Of a DNA stretch of 13,356 bases, positions 6,701 to 13,356 are shown piece after piece (positions within the stretch are counted from its first letter, which is position 1; each line of letters begins with the position of its first letter). Source of the stretch: CAYSLC01 sp964431545 (lineage in GTDB: Bacteria > Desulfobacterota > Desulfobacteria > Desulfobacterales > JAABSP01); the NCBI GenBank assembly GCA_964431545.1, contig CAYSLC010000151.1:1-13356 (forward strand). Direction: 5' to 3'. The position numbers were made by a program, and so were the translations under genes. The notes below the pieces were generated by a model. It did no database searches, was not told the origin of the DNA, and saw nothing but the letters and a program-made list of their open reading frames with translations.

Positions 6701-7944
6701 ATGACGAGATCGCCCAGCTGGAGAAGGATCGGGACGATGCCCTGACGGTGCTCCGGGAGGTGGTCCAGGATCAGCTCCGGGAGCTGGTGGTGGGCAGGAA
6801 GTTGGCCGGACCGCTGAAAAAGAGCAAGAAAGTCCTGGTTCCCAAGGATACGGTCCTCACCGAAGAGATCCTCGACAGCATCGGCATCAACCAGATCGAG
6901 GGGATCGTTTTGGAGGAGGCGGAACTCACCGAAAGGGTCCACAATCTCCTGGAGAACTACAAGCGGCAGATCGAGCGGTACCAGAACGAGTTCGAGGGGA
7001 AGGTGAGCCGGTATGAAAAGGGCGACGACCTGCCCCCGGGCGTGATCAAGATGGTCAAGGTCTACGTGGCCATGAAGCGGAAGCTCTCCGTTGGCGATAA
7101 AATGGCGGGACGCCACGGGAACAAGGGCGTGGTCTCCCGGATCCTTCCCGCCGAGGACATGCCCTACTTCGAGGACGGCACCCCGGTGGACATGGTGTTG
7201 AACCCCCTCGGGGTCCCCTCCCGGATGAACGTGGGACAGATCCTGGAGATCCACCTGGGCCGTGCCGCCAAGGGGCTCGGCGATCAGCTCGCCCGGCTGC
7301 TTGAAAAGAACGAAACCGAACGGATTCGCGGGAAGCTGATGGAGATCTTCTCCGCCGATACCGACCAGGACATCGAGACCCGAAAGATCATTGAAGCCTA
7401 CGACGATGACCAGGCGCGGGCCGCCGCCCGGCACTACCGGGAGGGCGTCCACATGGCCACCCCGGTCTTCGACGGCGCCAAGGAGAACGAGATCAAGGAC
7501 CTGCTGGAGAAGGCCGGCGTCTCCCGCTCCGGGCAGACGGTCCTGTTCGACGGTCGCACCGGCGAACCGTTCCGGGAGAAGATCACCGTGGGGACCATGT
7601 ATATGCTCAAGCTCCACCATCTGGTGGACGACAAGATCCATGCCCGCTCCATCGGCCCCTACTCCCTGGTGACCCAGCAGCCCCTGGGCGGCAAGGCCCA
7701 GTTCGGCGGCCAGCGGCTGGGGGAGATGGAGGTCTGGGCCATGGAGGCCTACGGGTCCGCCCATGCCCTCCAGGAGTTCCTGACGGTCAAATCCGACGAC
7801 ATGGCCGGCAGAACTAGGATGTACGAGAAGATCGTGAAGGGACAGAACGTTCTGGAGCCCGGTCTCCCCGAGTCCTTCAAGGTGCTCACCAAGGAGCTTC
7901 AGAGCCTCGGGCTGGATATCTCCCTGCTGGAAGGGAAAGAATAA
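3796..7944 (+). CDS. rpoB: DNA-directed RNA polymerase subunit beta
   Basis: Beta forms one pincer of RNA polymerase and half of the active-site cleft. The product has 1382 residues, longer than E. coli (1342) and usual for this group. Visible landmarks: EKGTFIINGTERVVVSQL at about 138-155; the rifampicin pocket at 521-543 with Q525, D528, H538 and S543, all wild-type forms; GPNIGL in the fork region; WGGYNFEDS at 826-834; a lineage insert at about 960-1060; GDKMAGRHGNKGVVS at 1100-1114 with active-site lysines; and the C-terminal PLGGKAQFGGQRLGEMEVWA, which packs on beta'. An earlier in-frame ATG at 3715 was rejected: it has no ribosome binding site and would translate the intergenic stem. 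The chosen ATG has GGGAG at 3786-3790 and gives the canonical MSERPQ start. Confidence 0.98.
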   Translation: MSERPQATKRIRKNFGKIRKIVDIPDLIGMQRESYERFLQMERKADHRRDHGLQAVFKSVFPIKDFTGSASLEFVSYRFGEVKHGVEECIHRGMTYEIPVRITVRLAVYDTDKETGAQSIRDIKEQEIYFGTIPLMTEKGTFIINGTERVVVSQLHRSSGVFFDHDKGKTHSSGKVIYSSRIIPVRGSWIDMEIDPKDIVYIRIDRRRKFPVTLLFKAFGYSTEDLLNYFYDTQKIVIEGTGGSFKWYKVFNEQFLKGQRASRDVKDPKSGEVIVKAGRLFTRRAIRQLKAAEMERIPIEKEDVIEGIFASPVVHPRTGQMLAKANDPANEDMLKAITEAGIRELDMLYIDGVSSSDSVRKTLLLDKAESKEEALLEIYRRLRPGNPATPEVAQEFLDHMFFKSAYYDLSGVGRMKLNLRLGIETPVNVTTLRKEDILLTAKTLVELRDTQGVVDDIDHLGNRRVRAVGELLENQYRIGLVRMERAIKERMSLQEVDALMPHDLVNPKPVSAVVKEFFGTSQLSQFMDQTNPLSETTHKRRLSALGPGGLTRERAGFEVRDVHPSHYGRICPIETPEGPNIGLIVSLSTYARVNEYGFIETPYRVVKEASVTDDVRFLSAFEEKDHPIAQANAPVDDDKHYVNPQVTSRVEGEFMMVSREDIELMDISPNQLVSVSASLIPFLENDDANRALMGSNMQRQAVPLIVSQAPLVGTGIEGVVARDSGVAIVARQNGVVVDVDASRIVLRHDISEIRKGDDEGIRKPQSVTIHNLAKFVRSNQNTCFNQRPIVQVGQRVSAGEIIADGPATEAGELALGKNVTVAFMPWGGYNFEDSILVSERLVRDGVYTSVHIEEFEIVARDTKLGKEEITRDIPNVGDEALRDLDESGIVRLGAEVISGDILVGKITPKGETQLSPEEKLLRAIFGEKAGDVKDTSLRVPPGVEGIVIDAKVFSRRGADKDDRTRAIEDDEIAQLEKDRDDALTVLREVVQDQLRELVVGRKLAGPLKKSKKVLVPKDTVLTEEILDSIGINQIEGIVLEEAELTERVHNLLENYKRQIERYQNEFEGKVSRYEKGDDLPPGVIKMVKVYVAMKRKLSVGDKMAGRHGNKGVVSRILPAEDMPYFEDGTPVDMVLNPLGVPSRMNVGQILEIHLGRAAKGLGDQLARLLEKNETERIRGKLMEIFSADTDQDIETRKIIEAYDDDQARAAARHYREGVHMATPVFDGAKENEIKDLLEKAGVSRSGQTVLFDGRTGEPFREKITVGTMYMLKLHHLVDDKIHARSIGPYSLVTQQPLGGKAQFGGQRLGEMEVWAMEAYGSAHALQEFLTVKSDDMAGRTRMYEKIVKGQNVLEPGLPESFKVLTKELQSLGLDISLLEGKE

Positions 7945-7954
7945 GGAGCCAAGG

Positions 7955-12055
<4,101 letters not shown>

Positions 12056-12104
12056 TTCCCGGTTGGTCCTTCCGGTGTCGGATGCGGAGGGTTCACGAAA
12101 GTTG

Positions 12105-12133
12105 TTGACAAGGACAAAAAATTAAGATATATA
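12105..12133 (+). promoter_or_regulatory. Probable sigma70-type promoter of the str operon
   Basis: A perfect -35 TTGACA at 12105-12110 is followed, 17 bases on, by TATATA at 12128-12133 as the -10 (four of six matches). The spacer is A-rich (ACAAAAAATTAA). The whole stretch 12100-12150 is a sharp AT-rich island in GC-rich DNA. Transcription would begin near 12140, leaving a leader of about 50 bases before rpsL. No terminator is apparent between the rpoC stop and this site, so read-through from rpoBC probably adds to its output. Confidence 0.8.
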
Positions 12134-12191
12134 TGTTCATTTTGTTATACCAATGAGATTTGGCGTTTAATCACCGTAGCGAGAGGGGAGC

Positions 12192-12563
12192 ATGCCGACC
12201 ATCAATCAGCTTGTCCGCAAGGGAAGAAAGCAAGTCAAAAAGAAGAACAACACCCCGGCCCTGAAGGGGGCTCCCCAGAAGCGCGGGGTCTGTACAAGGG
12301 TGTACACTTCGACGCCGAAGAAGCCGAACTCGGCCCTGCGGAAGGTGGCCAGGGTGCGGCTGACCACGGGCGTGGAGGTGACGGCATACATTCCCGGCAT
12401 CGGACACAACCTCCAGGAGCACTCGGTGGTTCTGGTCCGCGGAGGCCGGGTCAAGGATCTCCCCGGCGTGCGGTACCATATCGTGCGGGGAACGCTCGAT
12501 ACCCTCGGCGTTTCCGACCGGAAACAGGGCCGGTCCAAATACGGCGCGAAGCGGCCCAAGTAG
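12192..12563 (+). CDS. rpsL: 30S ribosomal protein S12
   Basis: S12 lies at the decoding centre, contacts the codon-anticodon helix and governs accuracy; it is the classic streptomycin-resistance protein. The 123-residue length is standard. The N terminus MPTINQLVRKGR and the core TPKKPNSALRK are canonical. Lys43 and Lys88 (Lys42 and Lys87 in E. coli mature numbering), the main streptomycin positions, are both Lys, so the sequence is of the sensitive type. Asp89, the methylthiolation site in some bacteria, is present. The ATG is preceded by a purine-rich GAGAGGGGAG at 12181-12190, ending one base from the start, which is tight unless the first GAGAGG is used. It is the first gene after the probable promoter. 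Confidence 0.98.
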   Translation: MPTINQLVRKGRKQVKKKNNTPALKGAPQKRGVCTRVYTSTPKKPNSALRKVARVRLTTGVEVTAYIPGIGHNLQEHSVVLVRGGRVKDLPGVRYHIVRGTLDTLGVSDRKQGRSKYGAKRPK

Positions 12564-12588
12564 GTCGATGCCGTCTCCCCGGCCGCGA

Positions 12589-12605
12589 CGGACGGTGATC
12601 GTCCG
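12589..12605 (+). other. Hairpin in the rpsL-rpsG spacer
   Basis: CGGACG at 12589-12594 pairs with CGTCCG at 12600-12605 around a five-base loop, in the 78-base spacer between rpsL and rpsG. In E. coli, S7 represses its operon by binding this same intercistronic region, so the position is suggestive, but the fold here is short and I cannot match it to the E. coli site. The remaining spacer up to 12641 is AT-richer and contains no clear ribosome binding site for rpsG. Confidence 0.4.
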
Positions 12606-12641
12606 GATGATGTGAATTCCTTTTAGATAATGGTGTGACAG

Positions 12642-13112
12642 ATGCCCAGAAGAAGAGAAGTGCCGGAGAGACAAGTCGTTCCGGACCCCAAATACGACAG
12701 CAAGCTGGTTTCCAAGTTCGTCAAATCGATCATGCGGGACGGCAAGAAAAGCGTGGCTGAATCCCTGGTTTACGGCGCCTTCGACATCATGGAGGGAAAG
12801 GCCAAGGAGTCGCCGCTGAAGCTGTTCGAACAGGCGATCGACAATATTCGGCCCATGATCGAGGTCAAGTCCAGGCGGGTGGGCGGTTCCACCTACCAGG
12901 TGCCGACGGAGGTCCGGCCGTCCCGGCGGACGGCGCTGGCCTTCCGGTGGGTCATCGGATTCGCCCGGAAACGGTCCGAAAAGGGATTCGCCCAGAAGCT
13001 TGCCGCCGAGCTTCTCGATGCCGCCAACAGCCGCGGAGCCTCGGTCAAGAAGAAAGAGGACACCCACAAGATGGCCGACGCGAACAAGGCCTTCGCCCAT
13101 TTCCGATGGTAG
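12642..13112 (+). CDS. rpsG: 30S ribosomal protein S7
   Basis: S7 starts assembly of the 30S head and sits at the exit site near the mRNA. In E. coli it is also the translational repressor of the str operon. The 156-residue product has the canonical start MPRRREVPERQVVPDP, the conserved DSKLVSKFVKSIMRDGKKSVAE helix region, and RRVGGSTYQVPTEVRPSRR at about 76-94. The C terminus (HKMADANKAFAHFRW) is typical. An in-frame TGA at 12636-12638 fixes the ATG at 12642. No good ribosome binding site precedes it: TAATGGTGTGACAG has only a weak GGTG. Translation may therefore depend on coupling to rpsL or on local structure. Confidence 0.98.
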   Translation: MPRRREVPERQVVPDPKYDSKLVSKFVKSIMRDGKKSVAESLVYGAFDIMEGKAKESPLKLFEQAIDNIRPMIEVKSRRVGGSTYQVPTEVRPSRRTALAFRWVIGFARKRSEKGFAQKLAAELLDAANSRGASVKKKEDTHKMADANKAFAHFRW

Positions 13113-13306
13113 GATCCGCGGGAATCGGACCCTCCGACGGACCGGGAGACGGGAAACGGAATCTTGGGTCGAGCCGGCCGCCGACGGACCGACGGCATCG
13201 TCCATGAGGGTTGAGATGTCTGGGTTGCTGAGAAAAACGCCCGCCGAAGGCCGCCGAGAATAGAGAGTCGGCCGGGCCGCGCCGAGGTAAGGGAGGATAG
13301 AAGAAG
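13113..13306 (+). other. rpsG-tuf intergenic gap; no fusA
   Basis: These 194 bases lie where fusA (EF-G) is found in the classic str operon, but they are far too short for it and show no fragment of it. The sequence is GC-rich with an 11-base direct repeat CCGACGGACCG at 13134-13144 and 13181-13191. A 20-codon frame at 13204-13263 has no family resemblance that I can see, and I do not call it a gene. No convincing promoter or terminator is visible. A good ribosome binding site for tuf (AAGGGAGG) occupies 13289-13296. Confidence 0.6.
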
Positions 13307-13356
13307 ATGGCGAAGCAGAAGTATGAGCGAAAGAAGCCGCATGTGAACGTGGGTAC
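13307..13356 (+). CDS. tuf: Elongation factor Tu, N-terminal fragment
   Basis: EF-Tu carries aminoacyl-tRNA to the ribosome as a GTP complex. Only the first 16 full codons and the start of the next lie in the window, reading MAKQKYERKKPHVNVGT (the final Thr inferred from AC). This is the characteristic EF-Tu N terminus; the G1 motif GHVDHGKT would follow just outside. The ATG has AAGGGAGG at 13289-13296, ten bases upstream. It follows rpsG directly without fusA. The gene is cut by the window edge, not truncated biologically as far as can be seen. Confidence 0.95.
   Translation, partial: MAKQKYERKKPHVNVG

Noticed and set aside
12153..12170. Five-codon leader peptide frame (MRFGV) in the rpsL 5' leader
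   Set aside because: It has no ribosome binding site and no repeated regulatory codon. A frame this short is expected by chance.
13204..13263. 20-codon frame (MRVEMSGLLRK...) between rpsG and tuf
   Set aside because: It is very short, has no clear ribosome binding site and no known family. Likely chance.

Overview
The window is an ordinary, intact piece of core bacterial chromosome. It holds the end of a tRNA-Trp gene, then the secE-nusG-rplK-rplA-rplJ-rplL-rpoB-rpoC block, then the start of the str operon (rpsL-rpsG-tuf). All genes are on the + strand. The sequence is GC-rich. The long proteobacterial type beta and beta' subunits with lineage inserts, the EF-Tu start MAKQKYERKKPHVNVGT, and the short one-TM SecE with a basic tail suggest a deltaproteobacterial (Desulfobacterota-like) organism. 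That placement is my inference from memory of these families, not from a search.

Region by region: 1-55 is the 3' part of tRNA-Trp (anticodon CCA). 56-184 is a leader with a strong hairpin. 185-1104 carries secE and nusG. 1198-2351 carries rplK and rplA (L11, L1), preceded by a structured spacer. 2352-2701 is a 350-base leader containing a clear L10-type autoregulatory RNA element. 2702-3704 carries rplJ and rplL (L10, L7/L12). 3720-3775 is a very strong stem-loop of the attenuator/processing type between rplL and rpoB. 3796-12055 carries rpoB and rpoC, which encode beta and beta' and together hold the RNA polymerase active site. 12056-12191 is an AT-rich island with a good sigma70-type promoter. 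12192-13112 carries rpsL and rpsG (S12, S7). 13113-13306 is a non-coding gap, and 13307-13356 is the first 17 codons of tuf.

The genes supply the protein-export motor anchor (SecE), a transcription elongation factor (NusG), the ribosomal stalk and L1 arm, the RNA polymerase core and two small-subunit decoding-region proteins. Control is visible mainly at RNA level: the L10 leader, the rplL-rpoB stem-loop and the fresh str promoter would let ribosomal proteins, polymerase and elongation factor be made in different amounts from one co-directional cluster.

I found no mobile element, CRISPR array, phage gene or unknown protein family, and no sign of a new multi-gene system. The points most worth a second look are the alternative pairing built into the L10 leader, the absence of fusA between rpsG and tuf, and the regulatory stems between genes.
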